A DNA stretch of 64,000 nucleotides from contig JAHBMJ010004506.1 of assembly GCA_018398765.1 (NCBI GenBank), forward strand, positions 7,501-71,500. The letters run 5' to 3'. This document shows, piece after piece, positions 10,072 to 20,325 of the stretch. The notes below the pieces were generated by a model that was not told the origin of the DNA, did no database searches, and saw only the letters and a list, made by a program, of their open reading frames with translations. A program made the position numbers and the translations under genes. This DNA is from Chromera velia (Eukaryota; Sar; Chromeraceae). Every line of letters starts with the position of its first letter. The first letter of the stretch is position 1.

Positions 10072-12346
10072 ACATTCGTTTGTTTCCGAATTAACATGGT
10101 TCGTAATTCAAAGGGAGAACAAGAAGCGAAGAAAGGGATGTCTCAGGGAGACCGTCAAGGTGGATTGAGGATTCTTTTGTTTTGAGACGTGGTCAATTAT
10201 TTAAGGGAGAGAGCATTTACAAGCGGAGCAGGAATACAGGAGAAAAGGGAGGTGGATTCAAGAGAGCGTTGTTCCTCTAAGGCGAATCAAGCAGCTGCAG
10301 CTTCGGGTGCATGGAATGGGGCGTTTTTCGTTTTTTGCTCGGAGCCTCTTTGGAAGGTGCTGGTGCTGGAAGTAGGTAAAGCAAAGCACAGAAGATGCGT
10401 TCACTGAATAGTGCAACATGATTTGCTTCTGTCTTGGTTGTATCAAAATAAATCAGATTGATTCAAAGAGGAACGCTTTCGTGAAGGATGTGCGGTCTTT
10501 AATTCGATCTGAACAGAATTAAACGGTTTGAGAATGAGACAGGCAGGCAGGTGCATGGAGGCAAAGTGTTCACGTGAATTGAATCATTTGTTTCTCACCT
10601 TTGGTGTTCTTCCCGTCTCAGAAAATGACAAAGTGGCCTCTTTTTATCGAACTGATCGAGGGAGCAAGCACGGGGGGCCGCACAAATTCGGGCCCATCGA
10701 TTGAGAGTCAAAACGATCGGACCGTTGTATATTAGAGCCTGTGTGATCATGTAATGAAAGTGATGTGGTCGTCTGCATGGTGTCGCAACAATTCAATAAA
10801 AGCTGTCAGTTTGGCCGCTTGATCAGAGCAAAGCATCAGGTGTGCGTATAAGTACATATTTGTCTGTGCTTTGACTGTTTTTGTACGGGCCGGAGGAAAG
10901 ACAATCCAAGATTGAGCGTCAATGTGCCAGTGTTGCCTGTGCCCTTGGGGTCGGCCTCTTACATGCAGTCCTACATGAATGAATGAAAATTGAGTCTTCA
11001 GCCTAGTCTTCAGCTCTGACCCTTGCTTCGTGAATGCCGTTTTTTCATTTTTAAACACCCGATGATGATGTGTCATGCAACTTGAATGGCCTCTATGGTG
11101 ATCGACTCGTGCACTGGCCTCTATGGTGATCGACTCGTGCACTGACACACTGGTGACACTGTTTACCAATGAGCTTGCACGAATTGCAAAGTTATCAAAA
11201 ATAGGTGTAAAGTCTTTACAGTGTAAAGCGTGTCTCTGTATGTGTAGCTGTGTATTCTGTATAACTGTTAATTTCTAGTGTTAATTTCAAGTTAAATAAT
11301 TTTAAACAGAATGATAAATGTAAACTGTATGTATATATCAATTTGAGCTGGAATCTAGGCTGGAATTTGAGCAGAGTTAATTGTTAAAGTGTTTTGGTAC
11401 ACAGTTTTACCAATGTATTCAGCCAAAATTACTAGTATAGGACTCGTGATTAGATTTTAACCAAAGTATTACCGTGTAGATTATTTAGCATATGATGAAT
11501 AAACATTCCAAAATTTTATACTTAATTAACATAATTGGTGTACCAAGACTAAGTTAGGAAAAGGGTTCATATTTTATACCAAATAATACAAAATTAAATT
11601 GAAGAATATTATTGTGGATTGGTTTTAGCCTCTAGTTTGGCCTAGAATTTGGTAGCACGGTGCGTCAGAACCCCTAGTTTCCCAAGCAAAAACCCATATG
11701 TCGATTGAACTACTGTCTAGATTAGTGTGTGACTTGGTGCATAACTTTGCTATGAGACTGTTGAAATTAATACGATTCTGACTGTAAAAGACCACTAATA
11801 ATGAGACTGTGACTGAACCATCTCTTACTGCACCGCTTCTTCTCAACTGCACCTTTCTTTAGAGGGTTCCAATCCACTGTGGACTGAAAGCCGATTGGTG
11901 GATCGTCACGCTCATTTGAGTCATTTCCTCTGCCCCCTACTGCCCACATCCCCAAATCATACACCTGGTACAATTCTCTTCACTCTTGAGTCGTTTTGAT
12001 GATGTCGGCTAGGATCTAGGCTAGGATGTCGGTTACTAGGTCTGTTGCAGAGCTAGTTTAAAAAGTCGCCGGCCGCCCGCGTTGAGCTGGGTACTTAAGT
12101 CTTTGACACATGCCATGAAAGGTTGAATGTTGACACAGAATGGATCCCCCTCCCTGTCTGAAACAAAGAATGAGCTTTCTCTTCCGGACCCACCAAAGAA
12201 TCCTCTCAGGGTGTCCCAAAGATTAGCTCTCGGAGGGGAGAGGCGGCAAAGCCAGCAGCAACCATGTAAAATTCAGTCTTGGTTCTCGTGGTTCAATGGT
12301 TCTGGGTCCGGGGGTACTGGCCTTTGCTTTCTCTCTTTTGTCCCCA
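10072..12346. other. Intergenic, AT-rich in its right half
   Basis: No gene is supported. A 28-29-base unit containing GGCCTCTATGGTGATCGACT is duplicated in tandem at about 11,086-11,142. A 140-codon minus-strand ORF at 10,747-11,169 covers this duplication but has no protein-like signature. From about 11.2 to 11.6 kb the sequence is strongly AT-rich. Confidence 0.45.
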
Positions 12347-14229
12347 TCAAGCTGAGGGCAAAGCAGCCAGTGCTGCCTCCACAGCGGCTGCGCACTCCTT
12401 CTCCCCAAGTCCCCGAATCACTTCGCACCTCTCCCCTGCATCCTCGCACTCCTTCTCGACTTGGAGGAACAAGTCGAAAGCCGTCAGACAACAGAACGCA
12501 AACGTGCCACCGCTGCTGCTGTTGAGGAGAAACGTTCTGGTGGAGGGATTGAACCTTTCGAGAGCAGAAAAGTCATACACCGTCTCATTCCGTCCGGTGC
12601 CAATGTCCAGCAGGGAGAGGCTTTCAAGTTTATTTGCTGAGACTAAACGGAGGTCCAAAGAGTCATCAATCTCGATGTTTGTGGCTTCTTTCAATGTGGG
12701 GAAGAGCAGCTCTTCCAGAGTATTCACTTCGTCAATGAAGAAGCCTCTATCAAAATGCAACCCATCGTCATCCGTCCTGGCAACTGTCAGACTTTGCAAC
12801 ACAGGGAATGTCAAGACCGTCTGCGCCCCCCCTAAAAGCTCGATGTCCTCCAGACCGAGGTACCCGGCAGACACCAGCTTCGAGAAGGTCAGGCTGGGGG
12901 TGTCTGCGTTGGTGATGAAGAAGGAGGAGACGGTTTCGAGACTGGTGAAGTCGAGGGCGGGGCCCGTCCAGTCCTCTATGTACAGCAGCCCGACGCTCTG
13001 GAGGGTGGTGAAGTCAACAGATCCCTCCACCGTCTCGCTGTCTAGATTGATTCTCACTGTCCCTGCTTTCTGCAGAGACCCCAGCGTCAGAGACTTCAGC
13101 TGGTCTGTGTCGAAGAAGAACTGCTCGGTGACCTCTCTGAGGGACGACAAATTCACCCGCAGGTCCGTGTTGTCGTTGGCAATGATGAACGCTCCGCTGA
13201 CAGTCTGAAGGGATCGGAGGTCTACCACAGAGAGCGGCTTGTTAGCCCCGCTTTCCGAGATCTCAATAGGCCCTGCTCTCTTCAGTTGCGGTGCACTCAG
13301 CTCCTGCAGAGAGCCAGATACATTCGTTGTCAATGAAAGGAAGTAAGCAAGCATAAAAGACAGTGAGAGAACACAAAAAGGCCCACCAGCAGATCTGCAG
13401 GTATACAACTTTCGCTCAGCAAAGCAAGTCTCAACGGGAGGAAGAGGGAGGCATTGCACCATGCACTGCGCTGCGGCACAGATAGCCCAAAACGCAAAGA
13501 GAGACTGGACGGCAAGATGAGCCGGGAGTTATGGTTACGTAAAGGCGCATGCTTGTCCTAATTGGCACGGACTGGTGCGCGTTTGATGAAGAACTGACGC
13601 ATGCACGTACCTGAAGATTCGAGAAGTCTTCCGTGAGAAGGAACCGTCCGATAGTTTCGATCGCGGGAAGCGACAGGATCTGCGTTGGGACCGTGTCTCC
13701 GTTCAGAGAGGTGAAGAGAGGTATCCTCCAGGCTCCCGGTGAGATGACGCAGATTGGGGAGGGCGACGGTGGCAGGTGCGTTGGGACCTAGAAGGATGGA
13801 TCCTCGAATCACTGCGCACTCATTGATCACCGTGTTCAACTCTGTTGCATCCGGATTGTCGAAGAGTTCATCGCACACTTTCGCGGGGTTGAAGGTGCAG
13901 TCACTCAGGCAGGTCTCTCCTTGCCCATTGTCTGCACCATCGTCACACTCTTCGGGCCATTCTACGATTCCGTTTCCGCAGACACCACTCTTGTCTAACT
14001 TTCCTTCCTTCTTCTTTCCTTCTTTGAGGATCTTTTTTTTGTCTCCCGAAAACTTATTCAGGGAAAGATCCGGCAGGGAATCAAACTGAAAAGCTCCCGA
14101 CAGATCGAAAGCTTTCGGATTAAGCAACTCGAGGTCACCGAAAAGCTTCTTCGGCAGATCTTGGGCACCGCTGACTGCGAATACCCCGACGGAAAGAGTA
14201 ACAGCCCACCGCTGCAACTGTTGTCTCAT
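12347..14229 (-). CDS. Secreted receptor-L-domain / leucine-rich protein with a Cys-rich DUF4215-like motif; one frame discontinuity
   Basis: Exon 1 is 14229-13611 and exon 2 is 13303-12347 (donor CAG|GTACGT, acceptor CTGCAG). The first 20-odd residues (MRQQLQRWAVTLSVGVFAVS) form a signal peptide; the more upstream in-frame ATG at 14415 lacks one at its N-terminus. CGNGIVEWPEECDDG near residue 80 matches the Myxococcus-type cysteine repeat. The rest is a series of about 20-residue strands (SLREVTEQFFFDTDQLKSL, DFTTLQSVGLLYIEDW) as in receptor L domains and yeast Ecm33-type wall proteins. Exon 1 is one base too long: the frame before about 13,725 and the frame required at the donor differ by +1, and both sides are L-domain-like. 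Possible causes are an assembly error, a recent frameshift or programmed slippage. Corrected length is about 524 residues. Likely role: cell-surface or wall protein. Confidence 0.7.
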
Positions 14230-15757
14230 CGTAAATATATTTCCTGAGGCTCCTCGGGACAGGAGTCTAGAGTCTAGAAGAAGTACTAAACGGCACCATA
14301 AGAGCGCGCTACAAGCTTTTGTACGTGTGTATATATGTGTTTGCGGTCTAGCTTGCGGTATTGTGTTGCCGATTTCAGATGACATTTTATCTTCGGTTCG
14401 GACACAGTTCATCAAGGTCAGTCAATCATCATCCAATCGACACGCGCAAGTTTTTTGCGAAGAGATCGCATCGTGCATGCATATGCGGCCCGGCACCTCC
14501 ACCCGTAATAGGGCGAGGCGCGCCGCCAGGGAGGGGGTGGGTTGCAATATAGAGTGCAGTGCAATACCCAGATTGCACTCAACGATTGCAATGCTCTACA
14601 GTCTCTACTCCGTAGGACGGAACAAATCGATAAACTAGGTTAGATCCGCCTCTCATATATGGGGACGCGGCATGTATGAAAAAACCCTCAATTATTGTCT
14701 CTACTCCATGGTTAGCATTCGTCGCTTTGAATGCTTAATTTTTAGTTATGGTCCACTGGCCAGTCAATGCTGGATATAATATTTCTAAGAATCTTAAAAT
14801 AATTTAAGTAAGACGAAACTATGACTACTATCAAGCTTAAATAACATTCCAAAAAACGTTTGTTGGAAGTCTTATTTCACCGATTTTCGTAATGCTTAAA
14901 CACACTGAAAACAAGCTGTTTTGGAGCTGTATCGATTGATGTGGAATCACTTCTATTCACTAAGCTCTTCAAGTAAGGACGACCTCCCTGAATCTAACTA
15001 GCACTTAAAAGTTGAAACCGCATTTTTGGTTTCTTGCAAAATGATGCTGCAGATAGAGATTATCTTGATTATATTTTTTCAAGTGACACTTAGGTTCAGG
15101 GAGGTTGTAAGGACATGGTGCTGGGAAGAATAGATTGATTCGTTTTTATACGTTTCTAGATACGTTGTTTTGTTTCTGCAATGAATCTGCATATGTTTTC
15201 TCCTGTGGAGAATACTGGCTAAACCTAGTGCCTTAACTGATTTATGTATAATGTGGGAAGTTAACTTTGTACACAGTACGGTTAGGAGTTACTACCGGGC
15301 CCCTTGGGGAGGCGGCGAGTTACCGTCACTTTAGTAACCATGGAGCGGTAACTTAGGGGCCCAAGGGCCCCTACCACTACCATGGTAGTTCGGGCTAAGA
15401 CCCCGACAAAGGATACAAAAAAAACGCGACGCATGGATTGAAAAAAAATCCATCTCCTTCAAATCTGTTTCAACTTTCGAAAATCAATTTTTAAATGAAG
15501 GTCAACCTTAGTTGTGGTCAAAATTGTTGAATTGTTTCTCTTTTATCCCCTGTCAAAGCAGACAGATAATTGACGAAGGCTGCAGTTCAGCAGTGATCAG
15601 TGCTTTCTCACTCTATGTGGGAAACTGGGAAACAAGACTGAGTACCACTGGTCCGCTTCTTCTTGGTTTACTGTGCACTGTGTCTAGTAATTTTTGGGTT
15701 TTTTATCTTGTCGTAAGATGCAGTGCAGTGAAGTTTTTCCTTTTTTCTCTCTGTCCT
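14230..15757. other. Intergenic with palindromes and the left arm of a long inverted repeat
   Basis: AT-rich, no gene. At 15,258-15,293 lies a segment (GTACACAGTACGGTTAGGAG) that recurs inverted at 18,749-18,780. Around 15,353-15,392 are the palindromes GGGGCCCAAGGGCCCC and CTACCATGGTAG. Confidence 0.5.
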
Positions 15758-16370
15758 CTCAGTTGGCCATCATAGCCGAGCCGGCTCAGCTGAGAACTGA
15801 GTCAGTTGCTGACCTTTTGGCACAGAGGCTCAGGAATGGCATTGCAAGCCGTCCCGACTATGTTGAGGCTGTCTCTCGCCCCTCAAGACTTCGGCATGAT
15901 GGAGACGGCCAAATTTGTGGAGCAGTTTGGAACTCCAAAGAAAACTGTTCCCCCATACATCCCTCCGAACAGCCAGAAGTTCTTCCTCGTTTTTTGTGCG
16001 CGTTGTCTGTTGAAAAACCCAGATGCTCAGCCTTTTTTGCTGGACCACAAAATTGAAACGTTCGTCTCCCATATGGCAAAGTGCGGGGAGGCGTCTTCTT
16101 AAATCCCGTACACTACCTTCTCCCTCATAAATGCCAGAATCATGGCATAGGATGCGATGATTTCCAAGATCGCCTTCAACGCTGAGCTGGAGCACGCCAA
16201 GCAGGTATTTAGCAGGTGCTCTCCTGCTGTTCAACAAGCGCTCCCTGGCCATAGAATGAGGCTTACAGAAGCATACAGTAACATCTATGAAATGCTGGAG
16301 GCAAGGGCAGAGGAGATTTTCCCGAAGAGTTTGTACATCATCATTTTAGACGGGAATCAGAAAAAGCACA
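15758..16370 (+). pseudogene. Decayed ORF with a frame change and two in-frame stops
   Basis: After a splice-acceptor-like CCTCTCAG the plus strand reads LAIIAEPAQLRTESVADLLA in one frame. It then changes frame near 15.87 kb to FGMMETAKFVEQFGTPKKTV, stops at TAA 16100-16102, continues in the same frame through TAG 16148-16150, and ends in a helical stretch (ELEHAKQVFSRCSPAVQQAL) before running into a CA repeat. The whole reads as one protein of about 190 residues broken by mutation. Family not recognised. Confidence 0.4.
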
Positions 16371-16384
16371 CACACACATACACA

Positions 16385-16425
<41 letters not shown>

Positions 16426-16446
16426 ATACACACATATACACACATA
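16366..16446. repeat. (CA)n microsatellite
   Basis: CACACATA-type repeats of about 80 bases, directly after the decayed ORF. Confidence 0.9.
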
Positions 16447-16925
16447 CGAAGAGAGACAATCTTTTTCCTTTTGTTCCTCTCTTGGTTCTTCTTTTTTTTG
16501 TTCTGTGTTTCCCCCCCGGCTGGAAGAGGCAAACCACACGTTCATTTAGGGTTGACCGGCCGAAGTCTGGGTGGGGAGGCAGCGACACACCTCCCCCCCA
16601 GTCACCCCCCAAGGTCGCATTTTCATTGGAGTCCGCTGGATTAATTAATCAATCAGTACGTCACTGGTAGGCCTCACTAAGTGAGCTCGCATTCATGATA
16701 TGTTTCATTGCACAGTTGAACAATTGGCACTGTACTACAGCATCATAATCATGACATAATGTCATCATTTATAGTGATAGAGTAATATCTCTGATATTAT
16801 GATTATTATTTCAGATCTAAGAGTTTACCAACATTGATGTAACAATGGTGTTTACTCTGTAGCCTCTGTTGATTGTAGATTTGATGGTAAAACTAGATAA
16901 AACAGGTTTAAAGTTTACTACCCTA

Positions 16926-17303
16926 GGCGACAAAATTATTGAATAAAATTTTTAAGTTTGGCAAAATTTCATTTTTGAGGACGACATTGGATCAAGCTCC
17001 CTTCTTTGAAAGTTTTAGAGCCAGTGTAGTTGCTAGTATAATACTAGGGCTGTATTGGCTCATCTTTGCCTATATAACTACTATTGAAACCAACATACCC
17101 AATTTGAGACCCCTAGAGTCGTTCACGGTATATAAAAAATATATTTTCACAAGATTAATAGCAAATATATATAGAATAGCCTTAACACAATAACAAAATA
17201 AAACCATTCTAAAAATAATTTAATTAAAAGTATTGTTTGCTTCTTTGCTATATCTCTTTGATTTTTTTTTATCACTTGAAGTTTATTCAATAATTTTGTC
17301 GTC
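16926..17303. mobile_element. Tc1/mariner-like MITE, copy 1 (378 bp)
   Basis: Bounded by TA on both sides (16924-16925, 17304-17305). Terminal inverted repeats of 22 bases read GGCGACAAAATTATTGAATA at the left and GACGACAAAATTATTGAATA at the right (reverse-complemented). TA target duplication and these ends fit Tc1/mariner-derived MITEs. It contains an 84-codon ORF (16939-17193), also open in copy 2, with a hydrophobic segment (SIILGLYWLIFAYITTI). With no transposase domain it is non-autonomous. Confidence 0.75.
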
Positions 17304-18250
17304 TAAGGTGTGAAGGCAAAAATTAACATTTCTCATGTTTTAATTTTTCACTTTGTTTTCACAGTCAATTTGAACAGTACAATAACACTGAGAAAGTTGT
17401 TTTTCTGTCATGTAATACATCTTGTATTACATTTTCTCTACTGTTAAAACAATCTTTTGTTCTCTTTATTTTATAGATGTAGTGCAACACTTAAGGTGCA
17501 ATACAGTGTTTATGCAGAGAAAGCGATAAATTCACAAACATAACAACAAAAAACCCCAAGAAGAACAAAAGTAATAGAATACAATAAAACATTACAACAT
17601 TATGTTTTCTTTTAAAGCAAAACTATATTAAAAAACAAAAGCTGTATAGTACTTTTATAGAATAATTGTGATCGTGTTTTCTATGGTGTAAACGATTTTT
17701 TCTAAAAACGATACATTTTTTACATAATGAAAGTTTTAAAATTTTTATTCACTCTTGACTAATTATGAAGCAAATTATAAAAAGCACCATAAGTCTTCTT
17801 GACAATAATTAGCTTAACTGTTCTTGTTCTACAGTCAGCTAAAGGTAGATGATGCACAAAGATTTTTGTTTAGATTTCTTATTATCGCTCACATTTTTTG
17901 TGTGTGATATAATTTTCTTCTCTACCTACACCAGCAAGCAATATATATACAAACAAACACGCAAAAAGAAAGTTGTTTTTGTTTGTAATTTTGTAGTTAA
18001 ACAAATGTACCCTCATAGTGTTGGAAGCTTACTTAAAAAAGTAAAACAAACATAGGAAAAAATTCGGTATCGGAAATGTAACTTAATGACCTCACGTTAT
18101 AATTTGTTTCTCACTCAATATCGTTGTTAAGAAGCAAAGACAAGGTATATAATCTTGTAGTTTAACAACAAAGTTAAATAAAAATTATAAGCTTTAAATG
18201 CTTTAAGACTTGTCCATTTAATCTGTAAATGTTGATCGTTGCACACCCTA
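17304..18250. other. AT-rich spacer between MITE copies
   Basis: Very AT-rich with A and T homopolymers; ORFs here are short and of low complexity. No gene is supported. Confidence 0.5.
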
Positions 18251-18628
18251 GGCGACAAAATTATTGAATAAAATTTTTAAGTTTGGCAAAATTTCATTTT
18301 TGGGGACAATATTGGATCAAGCTCCCTTCTTTGAAAGTTTTAGAGCCAGTGTAGTTGCTAGTATGATACTAGGACTGTATTGGCTCATCTTTGCCTATAT
18401 AACTACTATTGAAACCAACATACCCAATTTGAGACCCCTAGGGTCGTTCGCGGTGTATAAAAAATATATTTTCACAAGATTAATAGCAAATGTATATAGA
18501 ATAGCCTTAACACAATAATAAAATAAAACCATTCTAAAAACAATTTAATTAAAAGTATTGTTTGCTTCTTTGCTCTATCTCTTTAATTTTTTTTTATCAC
18601 TTGAAGTTTATTCAATAATTTTGTCGTC
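18251..18628. mobile_element. Tc1/mariner-like MITE, copy 2 (378 bp)
   Basis: Same length and ends as copy 1, direct orientation, about 950 bases further on, TA at 18249-18250 and 18629-18630. By eye the copies differ at about 13 positions, 12 of them transitions. In the shared ORF I count six amino-acid-changing and three silent differences, as expected of neutral drift rather than a maintained protein. Confidence 0.75.
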
Positions 18629-19449
18629 TAAGGTAATATTAGGAAAAATATGCAATACTACCACTACCATGGTCATGGTACTAAAAACTACTACTGTAAC
18701 CGTGAAATTGGTAACTCAGGCGGCCACTACCATCCTACAGTAACTATCGTTACTCCTAACCATACTGTGTACAACTTTGAATTCAGAATCAGAAAATGAC
18801 AGAAACGAATATTATTAAAAACAACGATAATATATGCCACGCAAAGCGAATTGTTGGCACGAATGAAGATCACCCTGGTACTCAGACACTTACCCATACC
18901 GGCCCTGCGACTCTTGCGAAACATCTGTCTGCGCCCTCCATCGTAAGGCCTGCGATTCGATGCATGTGATGGTTACTTGCCCCTCTTCCCGTCTCACCTT
19001 TTGAATGTTCTTTTTTCCATCTCCCGAGTACATCTCCCGTCCTCCCTCTCCACTGGTCTTCCTGTCTGCCTCTACTGCCTGAGAGTCTCTGTTGCAGTCG
19101 TCACACTCCTCTTACAGAAGGGAAACGACATCAGCGATTGAGAAAGCATCTTTTAGATGCAGGGTGTTTAGAGTTATGAGAATGAAGCCCCCTCCCGTTG
19201 TATAATGCAGGTCTGGCAAAGGGGTAATAAAGTATTGTCCTAGACTCATGCATTGCATGATGGCCTATAGACCGATTAATAAAACATATGATGATGATGA
19301 TCATAATGATGATGAAACATGTATATGTACATATGTTTATTTTAAAAAAATGGACCATGACTTTTTGTCTAGCTTACTACTGTTCTATACTATACTCCGA
19401 CGTCATTCGTTCAAAGTAATAACAGAATTGTATAAGGTATAATCGCCTG

Positions 19450-19800
19450 TCCTAGAGTTGTATGAAGCTGTGCGGATAGCAGGTTTGAGGGTCTATTTCA
19501 GTGTTTTTGCAGGTTTGGGAAGGTTTTTGATTTTCAGGGTCTGGACTGAGGGTCTGAGATCGATCTGAGGTCGGATGGATTTCTTTGATCCCCGAGGAAG
19601 ATTTGGATGTTCTGAGTCTTTCAGTAGTCTTCCAGTTTGTGCAACAGGCGTTATAGGCCATCATTCAAGTCTTTCGCTAGTCTTTCACTCTATAGTCTTT
19701 CATTAGAAAAGGCAGGATGCCTGGTCTCGAACCGGGTACCTTTTGCATGTTAGCCAGTTGTTTTACTAACTAGGCTGGTAGTTGCATCCTTTAGTTCTTT
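19450..19800 (-). mobile_element. Probable tRNA-derived SINE, head at 19,714-19,791
   Basis: The minus strand from 19,791 reads a tRNA-like sequence followed by about 260 bases of unrelated GA-rich body. The A box (CAGCCTAGTTAG) and B box (GGTTCGAGACC, at 19,722-19,732) are both intact, the latter perfect, as in Pol III-transcribed SINEs. The downstream limit is uncertain. Confidence 0.45.
19714..19791 (-). tRNA. tRNA-Val(AAC)-like gene or pseudogene
   Basis: Six acceptor-stem pairs (AGGATG with CATCCT), a D-arm-like region, an anticodon loop CTAACAT (AAC, Val), and a T arm with loop TTCGAGA. The anticodon stem has three mismatches of five pairs and the T stem one mismatch. A functional tRNA is therefore unlikely, and a SINE head or pseudogene is more likely. 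Confidence 0.4.
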
Positions 19801-20095
19801 TATAGGCATCTGATCGATCTATCTTTCCGATCTATCTCTACGTTTTCTTGTTTTTTTGTTCTATATGAAATGCTACACAATGCGGGTCTTGACTAGTCTT
19901 GACTACATATTTTTTTTTTTTTTCCTTTCTTCTTCTTTTTACTTCTTTTTCTATTTTTAGTTTGGGGTTCCACTAAGACATAACACTACTGAGTTATTGG
20001 TACCCATTTGCCCTATCTTGCATCATCGAGACACAAAATTCATCACAAAATTATAGTGTCAACCACTTTTGTCTATATGTTGTGTGGAAATGAAT

Positions 20096-20138
20096 CTAGG
20101 CGTGGATTCTATATAAATATACATATTATATTCTCGTT

Positions 20139-20178
<40 letters not shown>

Positions 20179-20272
20179 GCACGGATAGTATTAAAGTGAA
20201 ATGAGACACAGAGGCAATATATTTTTAAATATATCTATATATTATATTCTCGTTCAGAAAAAATATATAGAA

Positions 20273-20311
<39 letters not shown>

Positions 20312-20325
20312 GAATCCACGCCTAG
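20096..20325. mobile_element. hAT-like MITE with perfect 8-bp target duplication
   Basis: Terminal inverted repeats CTAGGCGTGGATTCTAT (left) and its exact complement (right), 17 bases each, bracket 230 bases dominated by AT dinucleotides and two copies of ATTATATTCTCGTTCA. The element is flanked by AAATGAAT at 20088-20095 and again at 20326-20333. An 8-bp duplication is typical of hAT-type insertion. No ORF is present. Confidence 0.8.

Larger units (their letters stand above)
15258..18780. repeat. Unit bounded by inverted repeats (about 30 bases), 3.5 kb apart
   Basis: The left end reads GTACACAGTACGGTTAGGAG; the right end, reverse-complemented, reads GTACACAGTATGGTTAGGAG, with similar flanks (AACTTT outside, TTAC inside). 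The interval holds a decayed ORF and two MITEs. It may be one large non-autonomous or decayed element, or two independent insertions of a shorter repeat in opposite orientation. Confidence 0.4.

Noticed and set aside
10747-11169. 140-codon minus-strand ORF
   Set aside because: It crosses a recent tandem duplication and has no protein-like pattern or splice context.
12279-13208. 309-codon plus-strand ORF
   Set aside because: It is the shadow of the minus-strand L-domain exon, whose product has clear leucine-rich strands and a signal peptide upstream.
19714-19791. Functional tRNA-Val gene
   Set aside because: Three of five anticodon-stem pairs and one T-stem pair are mismatched, so a SINE head or pseudogene is more likely.
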